This document shows positions 10,201 to 20,311 of a DNA stretch of 33,467 nucleotides, in pieces. The notes under the pieces are model-generated. The model saw only the letters and a list, made by a program, of their open reading frames with translations. It ran no database searches and was not told the origin of the DNA. The translations under genes were made by a program, and so were the position numbers. The stretch is from Gnetum montanum (lineage: Eukaryota; Streptophyta; Gnetopsida; Gnetales; Gnetaceae), in assembly GCA_015680685.1 (NCBI GenBank), contig MNCI01008100.1, positions 9,076 through 42,542 on the forward strand, given 5' to 3'. Within the stretch, counting starts at the first letter, position 1. Every line of letters starts with the position of its first letter.

Positions 10201-11000
10201 TCTGGTGGCCTTCTTTTTCCAAAAAAAGGTTTGGGATGTCTTTATGAAGAATTTTCTCATAAAGCCAATCATTTTATTGATCACAATCTCCATCATGTTG
10301 CTCAATTATTTTCTACTAGGAATGACTCTACTACCCTTTCTTGGCAACACGTCAAAGTTAAATGGGAGTTTCAAAGACAAGATACTTTTATTTACCAGCA
10401 CATTGAGCATGTTCTTTTCAAATTTTATGTTCCTAAGTTGCACAATAATATTACTTGATATGATGACTAGTTTTGGCCTAATGGTTCAGCTCTATGTTCC
10501 CTACACCTTTCTAAAGCCAAATCTTGGTTTCATGCACAAGAATTCCAACTTTCCACTTTAAATAGAAGATGGAGTGTGCATCTTGAGGAGCATCATTGGA
10601 AAGCTATTTTTCATCATGTTTGTACTTCTAAGGTCCAACCTAAGCATCACTTCTTAGGAGTTGATTGCCCTAAATGCACCATTTGTCAAGCTAATGACTC
10701 TTCTATACATGTTTTTTTTTTTTTTTTTTTTTTGGAAATGCTCACTCTCTAGACAAATTTGGAAGTGGTGTCAGTCTCCCTAGGTTTTTATTCCTAACCA
10801 GTCTATTGGTTTCCCTCTATGTATCTTCAAAGATTACTATGTTATGTGACCCTTTGAATGGCCTAGAAAATCCTCTTATTTAAGATTATTTTCTTTATTT
10901 GGAAATGTTGTCTAGATGCCTGGTATCAAAACACCAACTACATTGAATTTGACTATGGCATGAAATGTTTTATAGCTAGTAATGTTCAACTTTAATGAAA
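7284..11000 (+). pseudogene. L1 ORF2 (endonuclease-reverse transcriptase) remnant
   Basis: It starts MKCCS-stop-NVRGL (ATG 7284), the SWNVRGL start of plant L1 endonucleases with Trp changed to TGA. CIQEVK (about 7380) keeps the catalytic Glu; later motifs read GEFN (about 7700) and SNHYPI (about 7990), where GDFN and SDHYP are expected. RT motifs: GLPIEFFKNFW (about 8716), LINVIYKIIAKAIANKLKSF (about 8884), EQTGFVQGRYIIDNV (about 8965), LDFAKDYDTLD (about 9074) and GCPLAPYLFILTADALG (about 9258). The catalytic box reads FAYDTF (about 9397) instead of FADDT, losing an Asp. CTICQAND...SRQIWKW (about 10676-10770) is the zf-RVT domain, split by a 22-T run. Inactive. Confidence 0.85.
10712..10733 (+). 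repeat. 22-base poly-T run inside L1 ORF2
   Basis: Twenty-two consecutive T fall between the zinc ligands and the SRQIWKW part of the zf-RVT domain. In the family a Phe-rich HLFF-type motif stands here, so the run probably grew by slippage from TTT codons. Confidence 0.8.
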
Positions 11001-11400
11001 AGCACTAGGTTTGACCAATAATATTACTTTCTCTTAAGGGGTGTCCATTTTCAATTACCTATTTTGGTTTTTAGCTTTTGTCCTGAGGGGTGCGATAAGA
11101 TTTTGTCTTGTTGCAAGTGACTAGGGGATCATCTTACAACTTTGAGCTCTGTTAGGGCTTTGGTTTTAAGGTTTTTTCTTAGGTCTGTGGCTCACCTTAA
11201 CAACCAATGCCTACCACCCCCCACCCCCCAATACAATACATCATACTCATCTGCTACCCTACCAATTAAGTTCCCTTTCCTTCTTTGCTTTCTTTGGTCT
11301 CTTGGTATTGCTTGCTTTCTGTATCTATGTGTATTTTTACATTCTTGTATTTGGGCTTGCTTTTGTTTGTGCAGTTGATAATGTCAATGTTGCAAGAATA
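11001..11400. other. Probable L1 3' untranslated region and junction
   Basis: No coding motif. A C-rich stretch (about 11215-11230), then a T-rich part rich in CTTGCTTT and GTATTT words. Likely the 3' UTR of the L1, followed by the start of the minus-strand LINE fragments. The exact boundary is not visible. Confidence 0.35.
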
Positions 11401-11455
11401 GAAAATTAGCCCTCTTAGGAGTGATAGAGAGGCCCTGAAATTTTCATAAAGGAGG

Positions 11456-11659
11456 TTACAAAAAAGGTTGATGAAAAATATAAGATCCAAATAGAGATTT
11501 TTGGATGATCTCTTCTTCTAAGATCCTATTGTCATTTTTATTTCTTAAATAAAATGCTAGGAACTGATACATTGCTTTAGCTTCTAATAATGACAAATTA
11601 GCTTCTAATGAAAGTATTACATATGGAACTTGAGTTTTTATCTTAAATTCATTTAACAA
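11456..11659 (-). pseudogene. LINE C-terminal piece, second copy
   Basis: An open 67-codon minus frame holds NEFKIKTQVPYVILSLEANL, SLLEAKAMYQFLAFY and KNDNRILEEEI. This resembles the post-RT region of the same LINE family. It lies downstream of the first copy in the same direction, so it is a separate truncated insertion and not a continuation. Confidence 0.5.
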
Positions 11660-11989
11660 GGACTTTTTATCTTGCGTTTTTATCTACATTCAAAAAATCC
11701 AATATCCATGAGAGCACTAATTAGGATAGTAAGAATGGAATCACTTCATCTTCAAGTTGAAATAGGAAGGTGGAACAATAAGTAACATGAAGATAAAATG
11801 TGATGACTATGTTTATTGCAAGAGGTAGAATATGACCAACATGTATTATGAAATAAAATGAAAATAAGCTTTATTATATATAAAGACCCCATAGGATTTA
11901 TTAGATAAATATTACACTTTCATGAAAATAAAGATATAATCTACGAATTAACTAAGCATTAATGGGAGTATAAAAAACAAATCATACCA

Positions 11990-12595
11990 GTTTTTTCCTA
12001 TAACATTATAATGTTGTTTCAAATAGGTAGTCATCGCACGAGAAAGAAACACATTTAACTCATCTTTAAGGGCTTCTAATCTGCATAACCTATAAGTGTG
12101 CTCCTCTCAAGGAAGTTAAATCCATATTCCACTTTCATTTCTAAGATGATGAAAACTTAAGTGAAGCTTTCTAATAGCATTTTGATAGTTGATTAGAATA
12201 GCATTTGAGAGATAATGAGCTTCTACATCTAATTTATTAGATTTAATGTGATATAAATAAAATTATCTCTTGCCTTCCACATTAGATTACATCTATCTTA
12301 AAACCTTTGACTTAACTAGTTGGTGAATATGTTTAGGATTTTGCTGCACATCCTCCCAAGAGACATTTTATTTTCTCAATCATTGCATCTTGTAAAAATA
12401 CCAACTGTGGTGTTGTAAATTCTCAAAAACTAATTTAGAGAATTTATCATGTATTAAGATATGCAAGTTATGAGTGTATGTAATGAATTCACACAAGGAT
12501 TCTGCTTCTAAAGGTAATAAACCATATTCACATAATAATATTCATTAATTTGTTTACATCTTCAAATTTAACTCATTGAGAAGATAAGTTTTTCT
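11990..12595 (-). pseudogene. LINE ORF2 C-terminal fragment
   Basis: This continues the RT fragment. Minus-strand readings include LPLEAESLCEFI (about 12530-12490), QHHSWYF and SWEDVQQNPKHIHQLVKS, and near the end CRLEALKDELNVFLSRAMTT (about 12095-12030). The LEAxAL/F block is the same motif as in the piece at 11456-11659. No catalytic residues are expected in this part. Confidence 0.5.
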
Positions 12596-12599
12596 CTTT

Positions 12600-13310
12600 T
12601 TTTTTCTTTTTTCTTTTTTTTGCATTCTTTCAATATCTTTCAAAGTCTAACATTGAGTCTAGGTTCCCAAACAATATATCCATACAATAGTATAGGATAG
12701 ATAGTTATATAATATTTATTTTTGGACCTTCCATGCCTAGATTCGAAAATCCTTTCATTTGTTTGTCAAAGCATACAAAGCCTTAAAACCTTCAACTATT
12801 TTTTTCTTTGATTCACCTCACCCACATGTAATTGTCCATATAAATGAGATCCAAATATTTAAAAGAATCTACTATTTGCACATTGGTATCTTCAAAATGA
12901 ATGTTTTAATAGGTATTTCTTGTATTTCAAATCATCAATTTGGCTTTTCCTACATTCACTTAAAGACTAGATGAATACCAATGATTTTTAAAAATTTGCA
13001 ACATATTTTGCATACCTTTTGCAATAGTGAAGGTCAAGGTAGAATCATTGACATATAAAAGAAGATTCACTACTTGGGATCCAATTTTGATACAATGACT
13101 ATCTTGCCTATTGCATAAACATTCCTACAATTCATCAAAAAAGATGCTAAATAGCATTGAAGAAAGTAGATAATCTTACTTAACACCAATTTTACTTTGG
13201 AATTGAAATTATTTCTCCAAATTTCTATTTATAATCTTAATAATTACTTCTTCATATAATATTTGTGTTGCTACAATGAAATTTGAAGGGAGGCCAATGG
13301 ATCTAATAAA
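12600..13310 (-). pseudogene. LINE reverse transcriptase fragment
   Basis: The minus strand reads SSMLFSIFFDELEECLC-like residues (about 13190-13120, with a stop), then LLLYVNDSTLTFTIAKGMQN, where the YADD box has become YVND. VNVGKAKLMI and NTRNT follow, then VDSFKYLDLIYM, the stretch after the catalytic box in this LINE type. The 5' (right) end is cut at about 13310. Stops and one low-complexity T-rich stretch (about 12595-12620) interrupt the downstream part. Non-functional. Confidence 0.65.
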
Positions 13311-13315
13311 GATAG

Positions 13316-13440
13316 GATCTATTAGACAAATATTACATTTTCATGAAAAATCTAAAATAATAATGAAATGAAATTGAAGCTTTATTATGCCCAAAGATCC
13401 ATAGGATCTATTGAACAAATATTACATCTTTATGAAAAAT
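13316..13440 (-). repeat. Tandem duplication of a LINE 3' UTR block
   Basis: GGATCTATTAGACAAATATT (about 13316) and GGATCTATTGAACAAATATT (about 13408) are each followed by ACAT and ATGAAAAA, so a block of about 92 bp is duplicated. A third, older match lies at about 11894-11935. Confidence 0.6.
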
Positions 13441-13599
13441 AAAGATGAACTCTTGACCTAGCACTAATGGGAGCATCAAAAACAAATCATACAAGCTTTT
13501 TGAAGATGTGTTCAAGTTGCATGAATATTGGACACAATTATTATACTCAGGATTCATTCCTATCATTGTATTTTGAATAAGTTCATTTGTTTGATATAT

Positions 13600-13750
13600 C
13601 CTTTGGATACATAGAGATGTAGTAAACAATGAGATGTTGTCTAGTGATATAGGTTAGAACTTTATAATTTAACATTACTTACTAGAATTGAACTCATGAC
13701 TTGGAGCTTTCCAATCAAGAGTCTTACCACTAGGCTAACACCTCTTTATT
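13600..13750 (-). mobile_element. tRNA-derived SINE-like head
   Basis: The minus strand has a pol III A box, TAGCCTAGTGG (13727-13737), a perfect match to TRGCNNAGYGG, followed by TAAGACTCTTGATTGG. A decayed B box, AGTTCAATTCT (13684-13694), compares with GGTTCGANTCC; the differences include the CpG. A-B spacing is tRNA-like. The ends do not pair into an acceptor stem and the sequence continues, so it is not a tRNA gene. Downstream (left) the sequence runs into LINE 3' UTR-like DNA within about 130-200 bp. Confidence 0.6.
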
Positions 13751-13969
13751 ATTATCATATTAAATTGAAATTAGATTTAAGTGAGATCGAATTAATTACT
13801 TTCTATTTGAACAAAATTATTATAAACAATTACTAATGTAATGAATTAAATCATAATTATATCATAATCATCATCATCACCTTGTCCTACCAAGGGTGTT
13901 GCAAAAAAATAAATATTTATTAAAAGTTAATATATATGATTGTGTTACAGGTTTTGGCATCACCATACC
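13751..13969. other. AT-rich spacer before LTR B
   Basis: No gene or repeat recognised. It contains a short ATC/ATCATC run (about 13861-13880). Confidence 0.5.
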
Positions 13970-14882
13970 TGATGAAGCATCCAATCCATTGCATCGACTG
14001 GGCTGCATCAACAAAGCCTCATTAATGCGATCGCATCGACGTGACCCTATCGATGCATCTTTCCAAGCGTTGATATGGCCTCATCAACACATAGTCCATT
14101 TTTTGCTAAAAATATGCATGCACCCGCTACATTTATGGCATCTTTTGTTCAAGTTGTAGTGAAGCTCTTGCAATTTGTTTCTGTAGGAGTTAGATTATTT
14201 TTCCAAGTGCCTGCAGACATAATTTGAAGAAGGTACGGCTCTTTATTCAAGCACTAATGTACCTAAGCCCATTACCATGAACGGAAATAAAGATGAGTTT
14301 TTTGGACATTCCTTGTAGCATTTTAACTAGATTACTTAAGCATTAATATTTTAATACTTTAATAATTTTAATGCTTTTGTTATCGCACTTTAATAACTTT
14401 AATGCTTTTGTTATCGCTTTATAGTTACAGTACGTTTTAGTAGTCCACAAGAACACATAAGCACGACCACCTCGAACATATGTTTGACACTTGGAAACCC
14501 AATGATGCTTAACATCTGGCAACCCAGTAGTGATTAGGACATGCTTGGGATGTGCACAAAGGTGGGGACCAGCTGCTTATGCTAAGGATAGTCGAGCAAT
14601 AGCGTAGTGAAATCTTAGATTATCTAGCCTTTTACTCTCTATATTAGAAGAATTAAATATTATAGATAAAAGAAAACATATAAAAATCATATGCTTTAGT
14701 CTCACTTAACCATCGTTCTAGAATGTTACAAGTGGGGTTGAGAGAACAACAACCATTCTAACTAGGACTTTGATGGCTAGAACACTATGCATAAGTGCTC
14801 GCAATCTTCGAAATTCGACCAGATCGCACATGAACACTCATGATTCATATGGTTAGGCATAGGGGTACCTCACCACTCATCA
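13970..14882 (+). repeat. LTR B, 5' LTR
   Basis: It starts TGATGAAGCATCC and ends CACTCATCA. It contains a 14-bp-step U3 array (13978-14053), a decayed TATA (TAAAAATA at about 14106), GAAGCTCTTGCA (about 14161), GGCTCTTTATTCAAG (about 14239), an AATAAAGATGAG signal (about 14286), tandem CTTGGAAACCCA and CTGGCAACCCAG motifs (about 14490-14530), and the conserved AGGGGTACCTCACC end. It aligns with LTR E over its whole R-U5 part. Confidence 0.8.
13978..14053 (+). promoter_or_regulatory. U3 14-bp array of LTR B
   Basis: Six 6-bp cores (CATCCA, CATCGA, CATCAA, CATTAA, CATCGA, TATCGA) start at 13978, 13992, 14006, 14020, 14034 and 14048, exactly 14 bp apart. Some units align base for base with LTR E units: TCGACGTGACCC against TCGATGTGGCCC, and TCAACAAAGCCT against TCAACATGGCCT. 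Confidence 0.65.
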
Positions 14883-14883
14883 T

Positions 14884-14901
14884 TAGTATCATTTCTTGGG
14901 A
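14884..14901 (+). other. gypsy primer binding site, decayed (tRNA-Asp type)
   Basis: TAGTATCATTTCTTGGGA lies one base after the CATCA end of LTR B, against the tRNA-Asp-type site TGGCGCCGTTGCCGGGGA. Ten of 18 match and most of the differences are C-to-T or G-to-A. Position and the purine-rich end support the call. Confidence 0.55.
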
Positions 14902-15098
14902 CTATTATTCTTCTGTGCGCTATCTAGCCTTAGCAAGATCATCACTCACTTTGTTGGAACAGACCCATTACGTCGAAATCTACTCATGCTAGGAGACTAA
15001 GGTATGAGTAAGGCACACTACATTATTTGTTGGTTAACACTAGTATGTCTTCTTCTCACAGGCAAAATGAATCCAACTCACAAGTGCCCTAGGAATGT

Positions 15099-15775
15099 TG
15101 GGTGGTGTATATGCATCCGGATGAGTATATACCCAACTTCACCTTCATCCTACATCAGGATGAGCAAATGCGATGGCGAGACATGGAGGGCCATACTATA
15201 CTGCCCCCTAATCGATCGGCTCCTAGAATGCTGCTTTAAACTCTCACCAGATTGGGCATTCAAGACCGAGGTGGGAAGTACATGATGGAGGATCACAATT
15301 ATCAAGACTATTATCCAAATGGGGCACAGCGTAAACAGGACCTGCAGCAGGCAAAACACCATGAACAAGAAAAGGGCAAATGGTCCAATAACCCTTTGTC
15401 CCTACAGGCCCATCACAATGATGAGGAACCTATTCCTCATAGTCCTTGTTCTTCCACATTTCTACCCCCATGTTAGAACATATGATCCATCATACAGAGT
15501 AAAAGTTCAAGTGACTGGAAGTTCCAGGATGCTGAGGGATCTCCTGGAAGAGATCATGGCAAAGGTGAGGATGGACGTGAAGATCGAGGTCGTCATCATG
15601 GAAGAAGAGGTGATTGGCATAGTGGGGTTGGTAGTCCTCCTCCCTCTTCTCATTCCCCTCTGCATGTTCTATTTGAGGTCCCTAGCCTCTGCCTCCTCTT
15701 GAGCATTTAGCTACTCCTTGCAAAGGTCTTGCTCAATCTCCTCTTTTTGGGGCCATCTGTAATCACACAAAGATC
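15099..15775 (+). pseudogene. gypsy gag N-terminal part, element B
   Basis: VVYMHPDEYIPNFTFILHQD, then EQMRWRDMEGHTILPPN (about 15102-15212), align with the element D gag reading YHPKFIFI...MRWRNMQGNIVLPPK. After a stop at about 15236 the frame reopens (15252-15475) with DHNYQDYYPNGAQRK and a Gln/His/Pro-rich stretch. A Gly/Arg/His/Asp-rich block (GRDHGKGEDGREDRGRHHGR, about 15552-15610) follows, matching in type and place the His/Arg-rich gag regions of elements C and D. The capsid core is not reached. A GTATGAG at 15002 and a TCTTCTCACAG ending at 15061 resemble intron ends in the leader. Confidence 0.65.
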
Positions 15776-16179
15776 AACTATTACTAAGGTTGTCTAGAGA
15801 AATTTTTATCAACTCATACCTTACTCATTACCTTAGTTAATAGTCCATAATTACTTAGTGTGATCTTCGAGTTAGAAATATTTTTGAGAAGTGGCTCCAA
15901 AAGGTGTTATTGTTGACCTTACATTGTTGGGTTTCATCAATTTCTTTACGTGTGGCACTTACAATTGTTTGGGTGGCTTGGGTGATTGATGAAAATTAAC
16001 TTGGCATTTAAACATAAAATTTTTCTTTAGTAAATATTGAATTTCTTACCTCTATGATATCCTTCGGATGATAGCAAATTTCAAAAAAAGTATGCACACT
16101 TCTTACTGTAGTACTAAGTGGAACACTCCGAGTTCAAATAGGATCAGACAAAATTGAAATTGGAATGTTAAGGAGCTAG
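15776..16179. other. Unassigned stretch between two gypsy elements
   Basis: No coding motif or repeat recognised on either strand. It lies between the broken end of element B and the 3' LTR fragment of element C and may include a diverged remainder of that LTR. Confidence 0.4.
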
Positions 16180-16365
16180 ATATTATGCTTGGAAGATGGA
16201 GAGGTAAATCTCTAAGTCACAAAGGAAAATTTCAAGAGCTCCCCTAGTGGAAAATAAAGGAAATGAAGGTTGAAGTAGGTGCGGTTGTAACTATAAATAG
16301 GTAGGCAAGACCTGATATCGCATACTCGATATAGGGTCGGATGTGATATCGCGTCCCCACCGACA
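16180..16365 (-). repeat. 3' LTR fragment of element C
   Basis: The minus strand begins TGTCGGTGGGGACGCGATATC, matching the LTR A start (TGATGGGATGCGATATC). Cores GATATC (16345-16350), a TATATC (16328-16333) and GATATC (16314-16319) are spaced 17 and 14 bp, the same order and steps as LTR A. A TATA-like CTATTTATAG follows (16291-16300), and further left GGAGCTCTTGAAATTT and TTCCAAG correspond to LTR E's GAAGCTCTTGCAGTTT and TTCCAAG. Beyond about 16180 no LTR match is seen, so the rest is lost. Confidence 0.6.
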
Positions 16366-17690
16366 TGCACCGAATGCAAGGACTAAGTGGAAATAATGAA
16401 TTTTTGATATTTAATGAAGGATTTGAGATTAAATTGGAAGGTCTAGGGTATTTGAAAAATGAATTTTGAGGCACCAGAAATGTGTCATGGTGGAGTCATA
16501 TATTAAAATTTGTGAAAAGGGGCTAGGACGAAGGGTGTATAGTAATTTTTGAGGAACGAAGATCAAAATGGTAAGGGAAAGGATAGTTTGCTTAGGTGAG
16601 TAGTCAAAGGGTGTAAAATAATGTGGTTGTGTGCAACAGGAACAAGTTACAAAAGTTACACAAGTGGGTCCTCCCCAAAGCAAGCTCTAGCCTATGATGC
16701 CCTTGTGGAACCACACTTCTAATGTCTGTGGGCACTAGAGAAGTTGAATGCAACATATACGTATGAACAAAGCACACATGTTAGAACCACCAAGTTGAGA
16801 TAATAACTCTACATTATACCAACCACAAGTTATGAACATTTGGACAACGAGATAAGATGGACTGTAGAAGGGATCGCAAAAATTCGGACATGAGGTTTCT
16901 AATGATGGTCACAATGGAATTTTGTGTGTAATTAGTGGTTAAATAACCATGTGTCTAGCTTTCCAAGTTTCAAAACAAGTACATACCACATTGCAGTGAC
17001 ATCGCATCACTTCATCCCATTGACAAACAACCATAAGTCTACTAGAGTTGCAAGGAGTAACATCACTTGGCTTTTTGTTCAAGGGAGGAGTAAGGGAGGA
17101 GCATCATGATGGCACACTTTTATTATTTTTATTTTTATTTTTATTTTCATGGCTCTATGAAGTCACCTACCTTCAGGCATGGGCACATGTCTTTCCAGTG
17201 GGACCCACAGAAGCTTATTTAGTGCCATTTTGAGTTACTCTTACCCCCATTTTTTGTTAGATCTACAAGGATATAGTTACAACCTTGGCAACACGATAGA
17301 ACATATGAAAGTAGCCAAAGAAAATATATGAATCCCATTGATGTCACACCCTTATCATTCCACCTTGGTTCTTCACTCATCTCTCTAGACACAATGATTA
17401 TCAAATTATTTATAGTTGGATGATGAAAAAGATTACCATTATGACCAAAGCTTGAACCTCTTATTAATGGAATAGGTGGATGGATGTCATGCTCTCAATG
17501 TCTGAATAATCAATCCCTTATGACTAGGCAACATAGAGAAAAACCTCACCTTAATGGGCAGCATGATCAACCTATTCACAGTTGAGATTATAATAGAAAA
17601 TTGAAAACAACATTTAGAAAAGGTAAACAAAATAAAGAAATGACAAAAAATTATAAAACAAAAAGATAAAATAACACTTAAGAATCCTAG
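16366..17690 (-). other. gypsy 3' tail of element C
   Basis: This is the reverse-complement counterpart of the tail at 29.2-30.2 kb. Matches include CCTTGTAGATCTAACAAAAAA (17255-17275 reversed, near 29543), GGTAGGTGACTTC (17160-17172 reversed, near 29647) and the GCTTGCTTT...GGAGGA block (16660-16690 reversed, near 30105). An (ATTTTT)n stretch lies at 17116-17150. No protein is recognised. Confidence 0.65.
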
Positions 17691-17959
17691 AAATTAGAAT
17701 GGAGGGTGACTCTCATGATGAAACATTTGGTCATGGCTAGGATTAATAAGTGGATGAATAGGATTCATGCATGCATGAAATGTTAGGAACCCTTCATGCC
17801 CCAGCCACTAGGTGTCTATTGGTGATATGGTGGCTAGGTAGAGAAATTATTGGTGACACACCTTATTATAGAAAGCATAGTGGGGTAGGTTAGATGGTGT
17901 GTGTACATTATGAGGGAAATCCAACCCACTATGGCATCCTTGACTATATGGCAGTATGC

Positions 17960-20186
17960 ATGGATCTGTGTGTCCCTTCACATTGGTAAATTCACAAGAT
18001 CGTGTGGATGTTGGAGTGTGAGGTCAAGACCTGGGTATAGTAATAGGGGCTATTGATGGAGCTAAGGAGGGTGTGGCACCAGGTTGACCTTAGCCTAGTT
18101 TAGAGGATGGAGTAGGTTCAATAGCATGATTCTTCTTCCTACGACCATGCCTAAAGAAGGGAAGCTTCCAACATTGCGTAGGAAACCTACTTTCGTTAAT
18201 AGCAGCAACACAAGTTACATCTGTTGGTTAGCATGGTGGTGCGAAACCATCATATACATCTGATGATGATGTAGGAGGAGGTGAATGATGAAAATACCAA
18301 CGGTGAGGAGAAGTGTGAGAAGTATGAGGTGGTGATCCCTTAGAAGAAGACACAGGTTGATGGTACTCAGGAGAGTGATAACAGTGATTAGAGGTAGAGG
18401 ATTTAGAATTGGTTAGAGAAACAAGATGTTGAACATAGTAGGTGTTTGGTTTTGGTAGATAGGGAGGATGTGGATGGCTAGATGTTGGCCTCCCCCACAC
18501 CTGTGAGTTTTGCCACTATGGTGGAGCATAGTGTTGAGGCTGGTAATAGGTCCCCTCAGGATAGTACACTGGGTTATGGGGTTGTCCATAATTACCTTTT
18601 GGAATAGGGATGCACCTAAATCAATACATTTGTATGAATTTTGGATGCAACTTCCTTTCCCAATGCTCATATAGATGTGACAAGACTGGGCAATGGCCCT
18701 TTGGATGGTCATATAAACTGACATCACATCCATCTTCATTATTTGCAATTAAGCCTTTGGCCTCATTACCCTTAGCCATTCTCCCCGATTGTCAAAAAGT
18801 GTTCTTAACTATTTCTGATTTCTATGCCCTCCATTTATTTCAATTGCCAAGTGTATTTTGGATGACCCTCTCCCCAACAGTTTCTTCTAAGTTCACACTT
18901 TGTTCATTTGCCCATACGGTCATCTTGTTACTTTGCCTCAATTTCATCTATCAATTTATATATTGGAAAAGGTTGGGACTATCTCAACCTTTTAGAATTG
19001 CTTGCTTCCTCTTCCTTGTAGTTCTAGACCTTTGTTGTTTCTAGAGTTGGGTCCCATTCAAATGCTTTGGCATTCTCCCATTTAGATAATTCTCTCTCTT
19101 CTTTTTCTAGATACTCTATTAGTTCTTTGACCTACTAGGCTTGGAGCTTATATAGTTGTCCTCAGGAATACTTTCTAAGGTTCACCCTTGTTTCATTGCT
19201 AAGCTCATCTATAACGTGGAGTATCTGCTCTTTCTTGAAGAACCTATGACCTAGACATTTATTAAGGCACAGTATCTATCTAAGGCCATGTTCAAGGGTT
19301 CCTATTATTCTTGTTTCCATCTTTGGATTTGTCTCCTCAAGGTGAACATTTGCACATAGGTCTGGTATCTTTTATTAAAAAGTTCTAACATGGTTGACCA
19401 TCATCTGATTGAATTTGATTCCAATGGTCTATACCACAGTTCAACTTTATCGATTAGTGTCCTAGGAAAGAGCTTAAGCTTTTGCCATTTACTGTCCACA
19501 TTATTGAGCACACAAGCATCATGGAAGGATTGTAAATGATGTTGCGGATCTAAATCATAGCCTCTTGTAAATTTTAGAATATTGTTCAGGTTGAGCTTAG
19601 GTAGTCAACTGTTCTTGCGATGCCTGTGAGATATCTTAACAGTCTTTGTGATGTACATTAGCCTTTTAGGAACTAACAAGGGTTTATCATCGTCAGACAA
19701 GTTGTGATTAAAATCTCTATTTGATTGGTGGTGACGATGGGGCTTGTGTTCATGTTGATGACCTTAAGTGTGTCTATGGGTTCAATTTTTGCTTTTACCC
19801 TGACCCTTTTGTGAAGCTCTATCTCTATACCTACATTCATCTTTATCAAAACTAGATGTTAAAGTTGAGGGGGAAGATGAAAAGGAGGAATTGGTAGGAT
19901 AGCCATGGCTTCTATAATGTTCCTCAAGGTCCCTTGGTTTATCATTTCAAAGTACCAAGGAAGTCTTAGGCCTTAAGGCCTCCCCTAGTTTAGGACTGAC
20001 ATCATCTTCTTCAAGATTGTCTACCTTAGGTGAATGTAGTCTTTGAGTGTCGTTAGGATGACCATGGTCATGAAAAATCCCTTCATAAGGTGGATCACTC
20101 CAATCTTATTCATTATATATTTTGTTAGTTCTCCAATGAATAGTTGTGCTATATGGTTCATAATCATTTCTGCATGAGTGAGACAT
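17960..20186 (-). pseudogene. gypsy gag of element C
   Basis: The ATG at 20184-20186 opens MSHSCRNDYEPYS. An acidic then His/Arg-rich N-terminal region runs to about 19640. The capsid-like core (about 19560-19280) reads HLQSFHDACVLNNVDSKWQ, KLKLFPRTLIDKVELWYRPL, then WSTMLELFNKRYQTY, the Retrotrans_gag pattern shared with elements D and F. A knuckle-like motif at 18690-18728 reads C-DV-S-LYD-H-PKGH-C; its second Cys is now Ser. A long Pro/Ser/His/Tyr-rich C-terminal part follows (about 18650-18228, with SSHPHPPYLPKPNTYY), then a stop. Several stops and shifts; not translatable whole. Confidence 0.75.
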
Positions 20187-20292
20187 TGTTGTCGATTTGT
20201 GGTGTGTGTTTGAATAGTTCTTGAAAGATATATTGTTAATACCCTTTTACAACGATCTTGTGTAATATAACTAATCTAGGTAACTATCACCA

Positions 20293-20310
20293 TCCCCAAC
20301 AATGGCACCA
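20293..20310 (-). other. gypsy primer binding site (tRNA-Asp type), best preserved copy
   Basis: The minus strand reads TGGTGCCATTGTTGGGGA against TGGCGCCGTTGCCGGGGA, the complement of a plant tRNA-Asp 3' end. It matches at 14 of 18, and all four differences are C-to-T or G-to-A; three lie in CpG and the fourth is a neighbouring C in a CCG. One base separates it from LTR C. Confidence 0.8.
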
Positions 20311-20311
20311 A

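Larger units (their letters stand above)
6122..11000 (+). mobile_element. L1-type LINE, nearly full length, decayed
   Basis: Two reading units lie in the usual plant L1 order: ORF1 with a DUF4283-like domain and a zinc knuckle, then ORF2 with endonuclease, RT and a zf-RVT C-terminal region. Both have many stops and frameshifts, but motif order and spacing are kept. ORF1 and ORF2 overlap at an ATGA. No terminal poly(A) was found and the 3' end is uncertain (somewhere in 11000-11400). Confidence 0.85.
11401..13560 (-). mobile_element. Second LINE family: three head-to-tail minus-strand fragments
   Basis: Reading right to left: a 3' UTR (13560-13316), then an RT-to-3' UTR copy (13310-11850), then a C-terminal piece (about 11760-11401). 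The 3' UTR words recur in the first two: 13370-13510 and 11850-12000 share AAGCTTTATTAT, ATTAATGGGAG-type and AAAACAAATCATAC. These are 5'-truncated copies of one family, different from the L1 at 6-11 kb because the RT motifs are of another type. Confidence 0.65.
13970..15775 (+). mobile_element. Ty3/gypsy element B, 5' part (LTR, primer site, gag start)
   Basis: A complete 5' LTR is followed at once by the primer site and, after a leader of about 200 bp, by a gag N-terminus that aligns with the gag at 21.9-22.8 kb. The element stops within gag near 15775, where unassigned DNA and then the minus-strand element begin. LTR B is closest to solo LTR E. Confidence 0.8.

Noticed and set aside
10154-10561. 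135-codon plus-strand frame as a gene
   Set aside because: It lies inside decayed L1 ORF2 between RT and zf-RVT and is rich in hydrophobic residues by frame shift; no family resemblance.
13660-13750. tRNA gene on the minus strand
   Set aside because: A and B boxes are present, but the ends do not form an acceptor stem, the B box is decayed and the sequence runs into repeat DNA; it fits a SINE head.
17100-17155. (ATTTTT)n run as a regulatory element
   Set aside because: A simple microsatellite within the gypsy tail; no further support.
18610-19044. 144-codon plus-strand frame as a membrane protein
   Set aside because: It is the antisense of the element C gag between capsid core and knuckle; the hydrophobicity is a strand artefact.
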